This document shows positions 1 through 6,192 of a DNA stretch of 6,192 bases, piece by piece; position 1 is the first letter of the stretch, and each line of letters starts with the position of its first letter. Where the stretch lies: the NCBI GenBank assembly GCA_021819025.1, contig JAKASN010000130.1, forward strand, positions 1 to 6,192, in the 5' to 3' direction. This DNA comes from Actinomycetes bacterium. Its GTDB lineage: Bacteria; Actinomycetota; Acidimicrobiia; Acidimicrobiales; Acidimicrobiaceae. The position numbers and the translations under genes were made by a program. The notes beneath the pieces were generated by a model. It worked only from the letters and a program-made list of their open reading frames with translations. It did no database searches and was not told where the DNA came from.

Positions 1-1814
1 AGATTTCCGAAGAGGAAGTGCGTAAGGTCCGCGGCAACGACATTGGCATGATCTTTCAAGATCCCATGACCTCGCTCAATCCCTGCATGACGATCGGAAA
101 CCAGATATCGGAGTCAGTTAGGCTCCACAAGGGCTACTCCAAGGACAAAGCGACGCAACGAACCCTCGAGGTACTCGAGCTAGTAGGGATGCCTAAGCCC
201 CAAGAGCGCATCAATGACTATCCCCACCAACTCTCCGGGGGACTGCGCCAGAGAGTGATGATCGCTATGGCTTTGGCCTGTGAGCCCAAGCTCCTCATTG
301 CTGACGAACCCACCACCGCCCTCGATGTGACGATCCAAGCACAAATCCTCGCCCTGCTAGACGAACTCAAGACCAAGCTCAACATGGCGATGTTACTCAT
401 CACCCATGATATGGGGGTCATCGCGGGCCGTGCCGACCGGGTGATTGTGATGTACGCTGGCGAAATAGTCGAAGAAGCCGCTACTCTGAAGATCTTTTCC
501 GAAACCAACCATCCCTACACCGAAGCTCTCCTCGCTTCGATACCCAAGATGGACGGCTCCACGCTGCGCCTCTATTCCATACCCGGGCTCCCGCCGGATC
601 TCACCAACCCTCCCTTAGGGTGTCGTTTTGCGGCTCGCTGTCGCCTTGCTGACGATCACTGTCGCAGTAGCCATCCGCCCACCACCGAACTCCCCGGCCA
701 TCGCTTCGCCTGCTTTCACCCGGTGGGCATCGAAGCCGCGAAAGTCAAGGTTATAACGCGCGATCCAGCGAGTGCGCAGAATATCTATCTCGCCTCGACC
801 GCGCCGCCATTGATGGTCTTAGACCACGTCTCCAAGGAGTTTCTCGTTACCAAAGGCGCGATATTGCAGCGCAAGGCAGGGACGCTCAAAGCAGTAACCG
901 ATATCTCCCTGACCGTCTATGAGGGCGAAACACTGGGCATCGTGGGCGAATCGGGTTGCGGCAAATCCACCACCGGGGCGATGATGGTCGCCCTTGAAGC
1001 GGCGACTTCGGGAACCATCACCTTTGCTGGGGTGGATATGCAAAAGCTCAAGCGCAAGGAGCTTCGCCAGCGCCGCCGTGAGCTGCAGTTGATGTTTCAG
1101 GATCCTTATGCGTCCCTCGATCCGCGCATGCGAGTAGGTACGATCATACGCGAGCCGCTCGATATCAACCACGTCGGGACGCGCGCGGAACGAGACGCCA
1201 AGGTGGCCTCGTTACTCTCCGAAGTGGGCCTCTCGCCAAAGTCCGTCGAGCGTTATCCCCACGAATTTTCCGGGGGCCAGCGCCAGCGCATCGGCCTCGC
1301 TCGGGCCCTGGCTCTCAATCCGCGCCTCATCGTCGCGGACGAGCCAGTTTCGGCTTTGGATGTCTCGATTCGCTCCCAAGTACTCAACCTCATGAAGGAC
1401 CTTCAGAAGGCTCATGGATTGACATACGTGGTGATCTCCCATGACCTCTCGGTAGTGCGCTTCCTGGCCGATCGCATTGGGGTGATGTACCTCGGAAAAC
1501 TGGTTGAGATCGGCAATGGCTTCGATATCTACGAAAACCCCGCCCATCCCTATACCGCGGCACTTCTTGCCGCAGTTCCAGTCCCAGAACCGGAGATCGA
1601 AAAGAACAAGACCCGCAAAGTTATCGCCGGGGAACTTCCATCGGCGATTAATCCTCCTTCTGGTTGCCGTTTTAGGACCCGGTGCGAATTCGCTCAAAAG
1701 ATCTGCGCCGAAATAGAGCCGCCTATGACGAGCTTTGGCGAAGTTCATCAAGCGGCCTGTCACTTCCCGCTCATCTCCCAAGTAGCGGTTGGCACCTCGG
1801 CATCGCCGGCGTAA
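1..1814 (+). CDS. Double-ATPase ABC transporter protein, peptide/nickel type (DppD-DppF fusion), 5' partial
   Basis: This is a cytoplasmic ATPase that would power import of di- or oligopeptides, or of a related solute such as nickel chelates or glutathione. The reading frame is open to the left edge (first whole codon at base 3), so the true start and the Walker A of domain 1 lie outside; a GTG at 18 is only an internal valine. Numbering from base 18, domain 1 shows a Q-loop (Q14), signature LSGG (72-75), Walker B LLIADE (92-97) and H-loop H130. Domain 2 has Walker [10 protein letters not shown] (310-318), Q361, signature FSGGQ (417-421), Walker B ending D441-E442 and H475. Each domain ends in an oligo_HPY tail with four cysteines (C202, C208, C215, C232; C550, C556, C563, C581), spaced as in DppD-type proteins that carry a 4Fe-4S cluster. 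The fused layout resembles GsiA and YejF. Permease and binding-protein genes are expected upstream, outside the window. The substrate cannot be told from the ATPase. Confidence 0.95.
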   Translation, partial: ISEEEVRKVRGNDIGMIFQDPMTSLNPCMTIGNQISESVRLHKGYSKDKATQRTLEVLELVGMPKPQERINDYPHQLSGGLRQRVMIAMALACEPKLLIADEPTTALDVTIQAQILALLDELKTKLNMAMLLITHDMGVIAGRADRVIVMYAGEIVEEAATLKIFSETNHPYTEALLASIPKMDGSTLRLYSIPGLPPDLTNPPLGCRFAARCRLADDHCRSSHPPTTELPGHRFACFHPVGIEAAKVKVITRDPASAQNIYLASTAPPLMVLDHVSKEFLVTKGAILQRKAGTLKAVTDISLTVYEGETLGIVGESGCGKSTTGAMMVALEAATSGTITFAGVDMQKLKRKELRQRRRELQLMFQDPYASLDPRMRVGTIIREPLDINHVGTRAERDAKVASLLSEVGLSPKSVERYPHEFSGGQRQRIGLARALALNPRLIVADEPVSALDVSIRSQVLNLMKDLQKAHGLTYVVISHDLSVVRFLADRIGVMYLGKLVEIGNGFDIYENPAHPYTAALLAAVPVPEPEIEKNKTRKVIAGELPSAINPPSGCRFRTRCEFAQKICAEIEPPMTSFGEVHQAACHFPLISQVAVGTSASPA

Positions 1815-1884
1815 GGGTGTGGATTTGGTCACACTACCTTTAGTGCATTAGTATTGTTTTGCTTTTCTGTAGCGGGGATCCTCG

Positions 1885-1922
1885 ATGCGACAGGCGTTCC
1901 GAAAGAGCGCTTGTCGCATTTT
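1885..1922 (+). terminator. Rho-independent terminator of the ABC transporter gene
   Basis: Bases 1885-1899 pair with 1905-1919 in a stem of about 15 base pairs, including two G-U wobbles, closed by a five-base loop (CGAAA). A run of four T (1919-1922) follows on the + strand. It sits 70 bases after the TAA of the ABC gene. On the - strand no T-run follows the hairpin, so it is mainly a + strand terminator, though it may also slow transcripts coming from the convergent GH3 gene. Confidence 0.75.
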
Positions 1923-1987
1923 GAGTTGTGCGCCATCGCGCTTTGGTGAGGTCTCTTTTCTCGCGCGGCCGGTCGCCTCGAGAGCTT

Positions 1988-3178
1988 TCAGTAGTAGATG
2001 CAGTTGGGCGCAGCTCCTTTGATAAGCAAGATTCTTCCCACTGAAGCCTCGATTGCGGGCCGCGACAGTTCTCCACTGGCAATCGCGCTAGAGACCGTCC
2101 CGAGCACCTCTTTGAAGAGCGCGCCTTCATTTGGCGAAAGTCCTGCGAACATCGCCATGTCGTTGCCGGCCGCGAAGGCATCGAGGGCGGCAACGCCAAG
2201 GTCAGGTTGGTAGTTAGAGATCGCGACGCTCTGCAGCGAGTCGGTCATGATCACACCGTTGAAGCCCAGCTGCTCGCGCAAGAGGCCAGTTACCACCGCC
2301 GTCGAGAGCGAGGTGGGAACGACATCTGACAGACCCGGCACGGTGGCATTGGAAACCATCACTGCCGCGGCTCCCGATTTGATCATTGCCTCAAACGGTA
2401 GCAGTCCCGAAGTCTTTAGCTCGGTGAATGAGAGCGTATGAGCAGAAGCCACGTCGGTATTGGCGCTGGCGCCGCCAAGGCCAGGAAAGTGTTTTAGTAC
2501 CGGGATCACTCCAGCCTCCGATAAGCCCTTGGCAAAGGCCTGGGCGTATGCGGTGGCCACCGAGGCGTCTGAGGAGAACGACCGAGTCCCGTCGGGATCA
2601 GTCGCCGAGGGACCCGCTCCAGCATCGAGATCCACTACCGGTGCAAGATCCATGCCGATGCCAAGTGCGCGCATCTTTGTCCCCACGCCGGCCGCGAGAG
2701 CGCGCACCGCCGAGGTGGACATAGTAGCCGCCATTTCGCGAGGTGATGGGATCGAACCGATCAAGCTCGCGAGTCGTTGCACCGCACCGCCCTCTTCGTC
2801 GGTCATCATCATCGGAGCGACTCCGGGCGAAGCGGCGGAAATAACCGATGAGATCTCTGCGGCGAGGTTCCCTGGAGGGTTGTTCCCCATCAACACGATG
2901 CCGCCCACTCCCGCCTGGGCTGCGGCGATCGCCCCACTTAGATCCGAGACGCTTGCTGAGGTAATAAGCATTTCTGCTCCAAGGCGCGCCGGGGACCACA
3001 GCGCAAGGTTGTACACCGTGGCACAAGTGCGCGAGGTAGCAGGGGGCGGCAAAGTCGACCCTTGGGTGCTCACTGGCGGTGTCGCTAGCGAGCTCGTCGG
3101 CCCGGTCGTCGAGGTTGAGGTGCCACAAGCACCGGCTATCACCGCCAGAAGCGCCAAGGAGTGTCGGAATCTTGCCAA
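1988..3178 (-). CDS. Secreted lipoprotein, glycoside hydrolase family 3 (NagZ / beta-N-acetylhexosaminidase-like)
   Basis: This is a predicted extracellular, lipid-anchored GH3 enzyme. Relatives such as NagZ and LpqI release N-acetylglucosamine from muropeptides in wall recycling. I chose the TTG at 3178 (396 aa): GGAGGAGG lies five bases upstream, and the protein then opens with a short basic n-region (MARFRH), a hydrophobic stretch and a lipobox ending at C18. The in-frame ATG at 3274 would add 32 residues that spoil the signal peptide. A low-complexity Ser/Thr/Pro linker (about 19-50) leads into one (beta/alpha)8 domain with DEEGG (127-131), KHFPG (229-233), and GVIMTDSL carrying the probable nucleophile D313. 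The length fits single-domain NagZ proteins; there is no GH3 C-terminal domain. Oddities: the NagZ Asp-Ser-His dyad reads ASAH (244-247), so the substrate and even the activity are uncertain. C52 and C393 might form a disulphide. It converges on the ABC gene and diverges from the acyl-CoA synthetase gene. Confidence 0.9.
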   Translation of the reverse strand: MARFRHSLALLAVIAGACGTSTSTTGPTSSLATPPVSTQGSTLPPPATSRTCATVYNLALWSPARLGAEMLITSASVSDLSGAIAAAQAGVGGIVLMGNNPPGNLAAEISSVISAASPGVAPMMMTDEEGGAVQRLASLIGSIPSPREMAATMSTSAVRALAAGVGTKMRALGIGMDLAPVVDLDAGAGPSATDPDGTRSFSSDASVATAYAQAFAKGLSEAGVIPVLKHFPGLGGASANTDVASAHTLSFTELKTSGLLPFEAMIKSGAAAVMVSNATVPGLSDVVPTSLSTAVVTGLLREQLGFNGVIMTDSLQSVAISNYQPDLGVAALDAFAAGNDMAMFAGLSPNEGALFKEVLGTVSSAIASGELSRPAIEASVGRILLIKGAAPNCIYY

Positions 3179-3183
3179 AATAT

Positions 3184-3191
3184 CCTCCTCC
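3184..3191 (-). promoter_or_regulatory. Shine-Dalgarno that fixes the TTG start of the GH3 lipoprotein
   Basis: On the - strand the run GGAGGAGG (3191 down to 3184) ends five bases before TTG at 3178. It is the strongest ribosome-binding site in the window, and no comparable site stands before the in-frame GTG at 3193 or ATG at 3274. The lipoprotein signal peptide that begins at this TTG supports the choice independently. Confidence 0.75.
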
Positions 3192-3233
3192 ACTGGCGAA
3201 AAGCGAACACTTTCACGCACAATGTTCCCACCG

Positions 3234-3262
3234 AGAATGAGACAATGCCCCCGAGGTGTCAA
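3234..3262 (-). promoter_or_regulatory. Candidate sigma70-type promoter of the GH3 lipoprotein gene
   Basis: On the - strand a perfect TTGACA (3262-3257) is followed after 17 bases by CATTCT (3239-3234), which keeps the most conserved A2 and T6 of the -10 box but matches TATAAT at only three of six positions. Transcription would start near 3227, giving a leader of about 50 bases before the TTG start. If correct, it also rules out translation from the ATG at 3274, which would lie upstream of the transcript. Confidence 0.45.
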
Positions 3263-3382
3263 AATAGCAAGCACCTTCTCGCGAGCTCGGCGTCATCTTC
3301 AAGGCTAGCGCAGCCGCAACCATGGCAACAATGGAGCACCACCCAAGCAGCTAGTCAATGGCGCCTAGCTCCGGTCCCTGTC

Positions 3383-3411
3383 GTGATAGGTTTTTGACAG
3401 TGTCGCATAAT
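3383..3411 (+). promoter_or_regulatory. Candidate promoter of the acyl-CoA synthetase gene
   Basis: GTGATA (3383-3388) and CATAAT (3406-3411) are separated by 17 bases. The -10 matches five of six consensus positions and the -35 four of six. Transcription would begin near 3418, just ahead of the ribosome-binding site AGGAG at 3424-3428. A perfect TTGACA at 3394-3399 lies in the spacer, but its correctly spaced -10 (CCTTAT) is poor and would place the start within the ribosome-binding site. Confidence 0.4.
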
Positions 3412-3437
3412 TTTGGCCTTATCAGGAGAGTATCTTC

Positions 3438-4982
3438 ATGGTGATCTGTGCAAATGAGTCGCCGTCGCATCTCGACAAGGCCGCGGTAATAGTGCCCGCA
3501 TCTTCGCGCGTGCTCACCTATCGCGAGCTCGAGGCATCCTCGAATCAAATTGCCCGGCTCTTTGGCGACATGGGACTTCGCTATGGCGACAACGTCGCCA
3601 TCTGCATTGAGAACCGAAGCGAACTTCTTGAAGTGGCTTGGGCAGCACAGCGTAGCGGGCTTTACTACTCGGTACTGAGCACTCGACTTCTCGACGGCGA
3701 GCTGGGCTACATTCTCAAAGATTGCGGAGCCAAGGTAGTAGTGGGTAGCGCGCAAACTGCGAATGCTCTTGGGGCTGCGCTAAAAGACAATCCCCAAATC
3801 GCCGATCGCTTTAGCGTTGATGCTGAAACCGAGGGCTGGCGCCACCTTTACCACGCGAGCCAAGGCTTTTCCACCCTGGAGATTCCTGGCGCGCTTGAGG
3901 GTTCTGACATGCTCTATTCATCAGGTACGACAGGGCGTCCCAAGGGTGTTAAAACTCCCCTCACTGGCGAGGCGTTCCCCGGCACCTCAGTGTTGGTGAA
4001 GCTTCTCGTCTCGCTCTATGGCTTCGATGAGGCGATGATCTATCTCTCCCCCGCACCCCTCTACCATGCCGCGCCGCTGCGGTTTTGCATGTCCACTCAT
4101 CGCCTCGGTGGCACCGTGGTTGTCATGGATCACTTTGATCCGCTGGAATATCTCCAGCTCGCCCAAGACTATCACGTCACTCACTCTCAGCTCGTGCCCA
4201 CGATGTTCATCAAGATGCTTAAACTCGACGCTTCGCTACGAGCCAAATATGACCTTAGTTCCATCAAAGCCGCCATCCACGCCGCCGCCCCATGCCCGAT
4301 TCCTATCAAAAGAGAGATGCTGGAATGGTGGGGTCCGGTAATTCACGAGTACTACGCAGGTACCGAAGGCAACGGGTTTCTCGCCTGCTCCCCTACCGAT
4401 TGGCTCGCCCATCCCGGTTCGGTGGGCAAATCCCTGGTAGGCGAAGTGCACATCCTCGACGAGGAGGGCCAAGAGGCGCCGGTGGGATCCGACGGAACGA
4501 TCTACTTTGCCAACGGGGGAAAGTTCGAATACCACAACGACCGTGAAAAGACTCTCTCGGTTCATAACGATGCCGGGTGGAGTACCCTTGGCGATATTGG
4601 CCACCTTGACAAAGAGGGATTTCTCTATCTCACCGACCGCAAGTCGTTCATGATCATCTCGGGAGGGGTAAATATCTACCCCCAGGAGGCAGAGAGCGTT
4701 CTCATCACCCATCCCGCCGTTGCCGACGTGGCGGTGATCGGGGTACCGAACGACCTCTTTGGCGAAGAGGTCAAGGCTGTGGTGCAACTCATCGACCCGG
4801 CTATCGCCAGCGCTGAACTCGAAGCGGATCTCATCGCCTTCTGCCGATCCCAACTCGCCGACCTCAAGTGCCCCCGCTCGGTCGATTTCCGCGATGAGCT
4901 TCCCCGCATGCCAACCGGAAAGCTCTACAAACGTCTCCTTCGCGACGAGTATTGGGCAGGCCATACCAGTCGCATCATCTGA
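3438..4982 (+). CDS. AMP-forming acyl-CoA synthetase (FadD4-like)
   Basis: A complete 514-residue adenylate-forming ligase that should activate a carboxylic acid with ATP to an acyl-AMP and then load it on CoA, in the cytosol or at the membrane. Visible motifs: phosphate-binding loop YSSGTTGRPKG (160-170), A5 motif YYAGTEG (305-311), A7 with D386 in STLGDIG and the TDR at 399-401, hinge and A8 region ISGGVNIYPQE (407-417), and the C-terminal catalytic lysine K495 in MPTGK. The short N-terminus and the stretch EVAWAAQRSGLYYS (65-78) recall actinobacterial FadD4-type ligases rather than the longer enteric FadD. The ATG at 3438 has AGGAG nine bases upstream, and an in-frame stop at 3408 bars a much longer start. 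The gene stands alone: a divergent neighbour on the left and a convergent one on the right, so no beta-oxidation partner tells the substrate. Fatty, bile or alicyclic acids are all possible. Confidence 0.93.
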   Translation: MVICANESPSHLDKAAVIVPASSRVLTYRELEASSNQIARLFGDMGLRYGDNVAICIENRSELLEVAWAAQRSGLYYSVLSTRLLDGELGYILKDCGAKVVVGSAQTANALGAALKDNPQIADRFSVDAETEGWRHLYHASQGFSTLEIPGALEGSDMLYSSGTTGRPKGVKTPLTGEAFPGTSVLVKLLVSLYGFDEAMIYLSPAPLYHAAPLRFCMSTHRLGGTVVVMDHFDPLEYLQLAQDYHVTHSQLVPTMFIKMLKLDASLRAKYDLSSIKAAIHAAAPCPIPIKREMLEWWGPVIHEYYAGTEGNGFLACSPTDWLAHPGSVGKSLVGEVHILDEEGQEAPVGSDGTIYFANGGKFEYHNDREKTLSVHNDAGWSTLGDIGHLDKEGFLYLTDRKSFMIISGGVNIYPQEAESVLITHPAVADVAVIGVPNDLFGEEVKAVVQLIDPAIASAELEADLIAFCRSQLADLKCPRSVDFRDELPRMPTGKLYKRLLRDEYWAGHTSRII

Positions 4983-5017
4983 CGCGACGTTTTCCACAAA
5001 GCGTGAAGGTCGTTATT

Positions 5018-5052
5018 GTGTTGCGATCTTCGCTCTTCTTTCAATGCAACAC
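5018..5052. terminator. Weak hairpins between the convergent acyl-CoA synthetase and sortase genes
   Basis: A perfect seven-base inverted repeat, GTGTTGC (5018-5024) with GCAACAC (5046-5052), encloses a 21-base loop. Overlapping it, GCGA-TCT-TCGC (5023-5033) could form a tiny hairpin followed by the T-rich stretch at 5034-5042 on the + strand. Either could end the acyl-CoA synthetase transcript, but neither is strong. This is the only structure seen in the 110-base gap. Confidence 0.25.
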
Positions 5053-5092
5053 TCTCGGCCAAGGCATGCTAAGGATGGATTGACTTGGTGAG

Positions 5093-5785
5093 CTAAGAGG
5101 TATGCGCCACTAAGGGACTGGGAACAGGCACAAAGGTGGCAATGACATTGGAGTTCCAGCTACCAGTCTGGAAATTAAACGACCCTCCACACGTCACGAT
5201 GACGAGGCGCTCGGGACCCGAAACCGAGAATATTTGCCCCGCGATCGTTGGCAGCGCAGTCTTGAGATAGCTTTGCAGCGAGACCGCGACGTAGGACTGC
5301 TGCTCTCCACTGGGACCATGGACAATAGCGATCGTACCTGGCACGACGTTCCAGATCTGACGCGCTGGACCATTTCCGTAGCCAGCCCAATCCACATGAC
5401 CATCGAGGAGAATTGCTCCGTGGCCGGCCCCTGGCAGTCCTCCCCCGAACCACCATCCCCAACCATCCTGAATCGGCGGCACCCCGAGGACTCCGTTGGG
5501 GTCACCTTCAGGAGTGACTTTTACACTGGTTATTCCGATGGAAGGGATCGAAACCGACAAGGGCGTGAATGGCCTCACGCTGTGGGCGAGCAACTTCGAT
5601 GGTGTCTTAGAAGTTACCGACAGAGCCAATTTCGGAGCGACCGAAAAACTCTTTACCTTCGGAGGTGTTGCGGGCGCGAACCAGCCAAGCAGCCCAGCAA
5701 CGCCAAGTCCGACCACCACGAGGCTCGCTAGTAGAACCACTGCGCCAAGAGCCTTAGCGCTCTTATATCTCACCTTCGAGGCCAT
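5093..5785 (-). CDS. Membrane-anchored sortase, class F-like
   Basis: A 230-residue sortase-family transpeptidase that would cleave a sorting signal and join the surface protein to the cell envelope, acting outside the membrane. Residues 12-36 form an N-terminal membrane anchor, followed by a variable linker. The catalytic domain runs from about 72 (PFTPLSVSIPSIGI) with GWWFGGGLPGAGHGA (110-124), histidine H130 in GHVD, and cysteine C199 in VTCGGSF. TCGG with GHVD and the GWW motif points to class F rather than class E. The odd point is the missing catalytic arginine: residues 200-230 contain no Arg or Lys, and the usual Tyr-Arg-x-Asn-Val reads WNSNV (210-214). The ATG at 5785 has only a distant GGGAG, 12 bases upstream. 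It lies 140 bases downstream of a surface-protein gene on the same strand, a likely substrate. The fold is clear; full activity is less so. Confidence 0.88.
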   Translation of the reverse strand: MASKVRYKSAKALGAVVLLASLVVVGLGVAGLLGWFAPATPPKVKSFSVAPKLALSVTSKTPSKLLAHSVRPFTPLSVSIPSIGITSVKVTPEGDPNGVLGVPPIQDGWGWWFGGGLPGAGHGAILLDGHVDWAGYGNGPARQIWNVVPGTIAIVHGPSGEQQSYVAVSLQSYLKTALPTIAGQIFSVSGPERLVIVTCGGSFNFQTGSWNSNVIATFVPVPSPLVAHTS

Positions 5786-5787
5786 TT

Positions 5788-5797
5788 ACGCTAAATA
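5788..5797. repeat. Ten-base direct repeat, copy next to the sortase start
   Basis: ACGCTAAATA on the + strand (TATTTAGCGT on the - strand), ending two bases before the sortase ATG. An identical copy lies at 5853-5862, 65 bases away. With only two copies this may be chance, but both are in the leader region of the same gene. Confidence 0.4.
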
Positions 5798-5804
5798 CTC
5801 CCAC

Positions 5805-5827
5805 TCCAAATCAAAGTCCTATTTGGA
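5805..5827. repeat. Inverted repeat in the sortase leader
   Basis: TCCAAAT (5805-5811) and ATTTGGA (5821-5827) are perfect inverted copies with nine bases between them. On the - strand the structure lies immediately before the GTGGGAG stretch that may serve as the sortase ribosome-binding site, so it could act as a protein operator or as an RNA hairpin near the start of translation. Function is inferred only from position. Confidence 0.4.
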
Positions 5828-5852
5828 CCTAGGTTTACACTCGCAAAAGTGC

Positions 5853-5862
5853 ACGCTAAATA
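5853..5862. repeat. Ten-base direct repeat, upstream copy
   Basis: Second exact copy of ACGCTAAATA (partner at 5788-5797). On the - strand it overlaps an AT-rich TATATT stretch that resembles a -10 box, but no fitting -35 was found 16-18 bases upstream. Confidence 0.4.
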
Positions 5863-5870
5863 TAGAGTCC

Positions 5871-5910
5871 GCCTAACCATGAAAGCTTTCGATGCCTTCC
5901 ATGGTTAGGC
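5871..5910 (-). terminator. Stem-loop after the surface-protein gene, probable terminator without U-tail
   Basis: GCCTAACCATG (5871-5881) and CATGGTTAGGC (5900-5910) are perfect 11-base inverted copies. After one mismatch, three more pairs (5883-5885 with 5896-5898) leave a ten-base loop. The structure starts 16 bases after the TGA of the surface-protein gene. On the - strand it is followed by GGACTCTATATTT rather than a T-run; such tail-less hairpins are common as terminators in actinobacteria. It may instead only partly stop transcription so that the sortase is read through at a lower level. Confidence 0.5.
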
Positions 5911-5925
5911 AGATTCTTGGTAGAC

Positions 5926-6192
5926 TCACGCGGTTCTTCTCCGGCGCACAATGCGACGCCCGGTTTCAATACCAATGAGCCCACTAAAGACGAGGAACAT
6001 GTATAACCACCGCGACCCGAAGTGGCCCCCTGTTGGAACTGTGGAGGGCACCGCGACAGACGGCAATACTGGCGAAGGCGTAGTCGGGACTACAGAGGGA
6101 GCCGCTGGTGCCGCGGTCACTGTCAGATCGACCGATGATTGCACCGAGGTTGCTCCGTCGCCAGTATCTGAAACTGTAGCCGTAGATCGGAA
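5926..6192 (-). CDS. Surface protein, C-terminal end with sorting-signal-like tail (5' partial)
   Basis: The last 88 codons of a protein whose frame stays open to the right edge; most of it lies outside. Visible residues 1-26 (TATVSDTGDG, then SSVDLTVTA) look like the final strands of a secreted beta-sandwich repeat. A Pro/Ser/Thr/Val-rich linker follows (about 27-54), then TVPTG (51-55), a hydrophobic segment (about 62-76) and an Arg-rich end (RRIVRRRRTA, 79-88). That order matches a cell-wall sorting signal, although the motif departs from LPxTG and LAxTG. A sortase gene follows 140 bases downstream on the same strand, which supports the reading. The alternative is a simple C-terminal membrane anchor, outside-in, with the positive tail in the cytosol. 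The family and total length cannot be stated. Confidence 0.8.
   Translation of the reverse strand, partial: FRSTATVSDTGDGATSVQSSVDLTVTAAPAAPSVVPTTPSPVLPSVAVPSTVPTGGHFGSRWLYMFLVFSGLIGIETGRRIVRRRRTA
5929..6042 (-). other. Sorting-signal-like C-terminal region (TVPTG, hydrophobic span, Arg tail)
   Basis: Codons for TVPTG occupy 6042-6028, followed by G-HFGSR, about 15 hydrophobic residues starting WLYMFLVF, and a tail with six arginines in the last ten residues. The three-part order and spacing are those of sortase substrates; only the pentapeptide is off consensus (T for L, V for P or A). Confidence 0.5.

Noticed and set aside
1212..1832. Open frame (206 codons) on the - strand over the second ATPase domain
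   Set aside because: Antisense to a fully motif-bearing ABC domain, with no family features of its own.
1817..1834. Small inverted repeat GTGTG/CACAC right after the ABC gene stop codon
   Set aside because: Only five pairs with an eight-base loop and no T-run; the much stronger hairpin at 1885-1919 explains termination.
2460..3308. Long open frame (282 codons) on the + strand across the GH3 gene
   Set aside because: Antisense shadow: Ala/Arg/Ser-rich without domain motifs, while the - strand frame carries a lipobox and GH3 motifs.
3394..3399. Perfect TTGACA as a -35 box for the acyl-CoA synthetase gene
   Set aside because: The box 17 bases downstream (CCTTAT) lacks the key A2, and the resulting start point would fall within the ribosome-binding site; the pair GTGATA/CATAAT fits better.
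4236..4997. Long open frame (253 codons) on the - strand across the acyl-CoA synthetase gene
   Set aside because: It lies wholly antisense to a gene with all expected catalytic motifs, has no recognisable domain, and comes from the codon pattern of the + strand gene.
1..6192. tRNA genes, CRISPR arrays, insertion sequences or attachment sites
   Set aside because: No cloverleaf-like sequence, no regularly spaced repeat, no transposase-like frame and no long terminal repeats were seen on either strand.

Overview
The window looks like chromosome from an actinobacterium of moderate GC content, plausibly an Acidimicrobiia-type lineage. The evidence is a lipobox-bearing glycoside hydrolase 3 of actinobacterial type, a FadD4-like acyl-CoA ligase, a class F-like sortase, and a Pro/Thr-rich surface protein with an arginine-rich tail. 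The taxonomic call is inference only: there is no rRNA or marker gene here. No mobile element, CRISPR array, tRNA or rRNA was seen.

Layout, left to right. (1) Bases 1-1814, + strand: the 3' part of a double-ATPase peptide/nickel-type ABC transporter gene. Two nucleotide-binding domains are fused in one polypeptide, each followed by a four-cysteine oligo_HPY tail. It is closed by a strong stem-loop with a short T-run (1885-1922). (2) 1988-3178, - strand: a secreted lipoprotein of the GH3/NagZ type. It most likely starts at a TTG behind a very good Shine-Dalgarno, not at the more distant ATG. (3) A 259-base divergent promoter region. (4) 3438-4982, + strand: a complete AMP-forming acyl-CoA synthetase. 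(5) A 110-base convergent gap. (6) 5093-5785, - strand: a membrane-anchored sortase. (7) A 140-base gap with three separate repeat structures. (8) 5926-6192, - strand: the C-terminal end of a surface protein that runs off the right edge. It ends in a TVPTG-like motif, a hydrophobic span and an Arg-rich tail.

Functionally the window falls into three unlinked parts: uptake of peptides or similar small solutes, cell-envelope work (possible muropeptide trimming by the GH3 lipoprotein, and possible covalent anchoring by the sortase), and fatty or aromatic acid activation. The most coherent pair is the surface protein with the sortase just downstream on the same strand, which suggests a dedicated substrate and enzyme. 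The two points most worth checking are that the sortase has no arginine at all after its catalytic cysteine, and that the GH3 enzyme lacks the usual Asp-Ser-His catalytic dyad. No clearly new multi-gene system is visible; most of the window is ordinary housekeeping or envelope genes.
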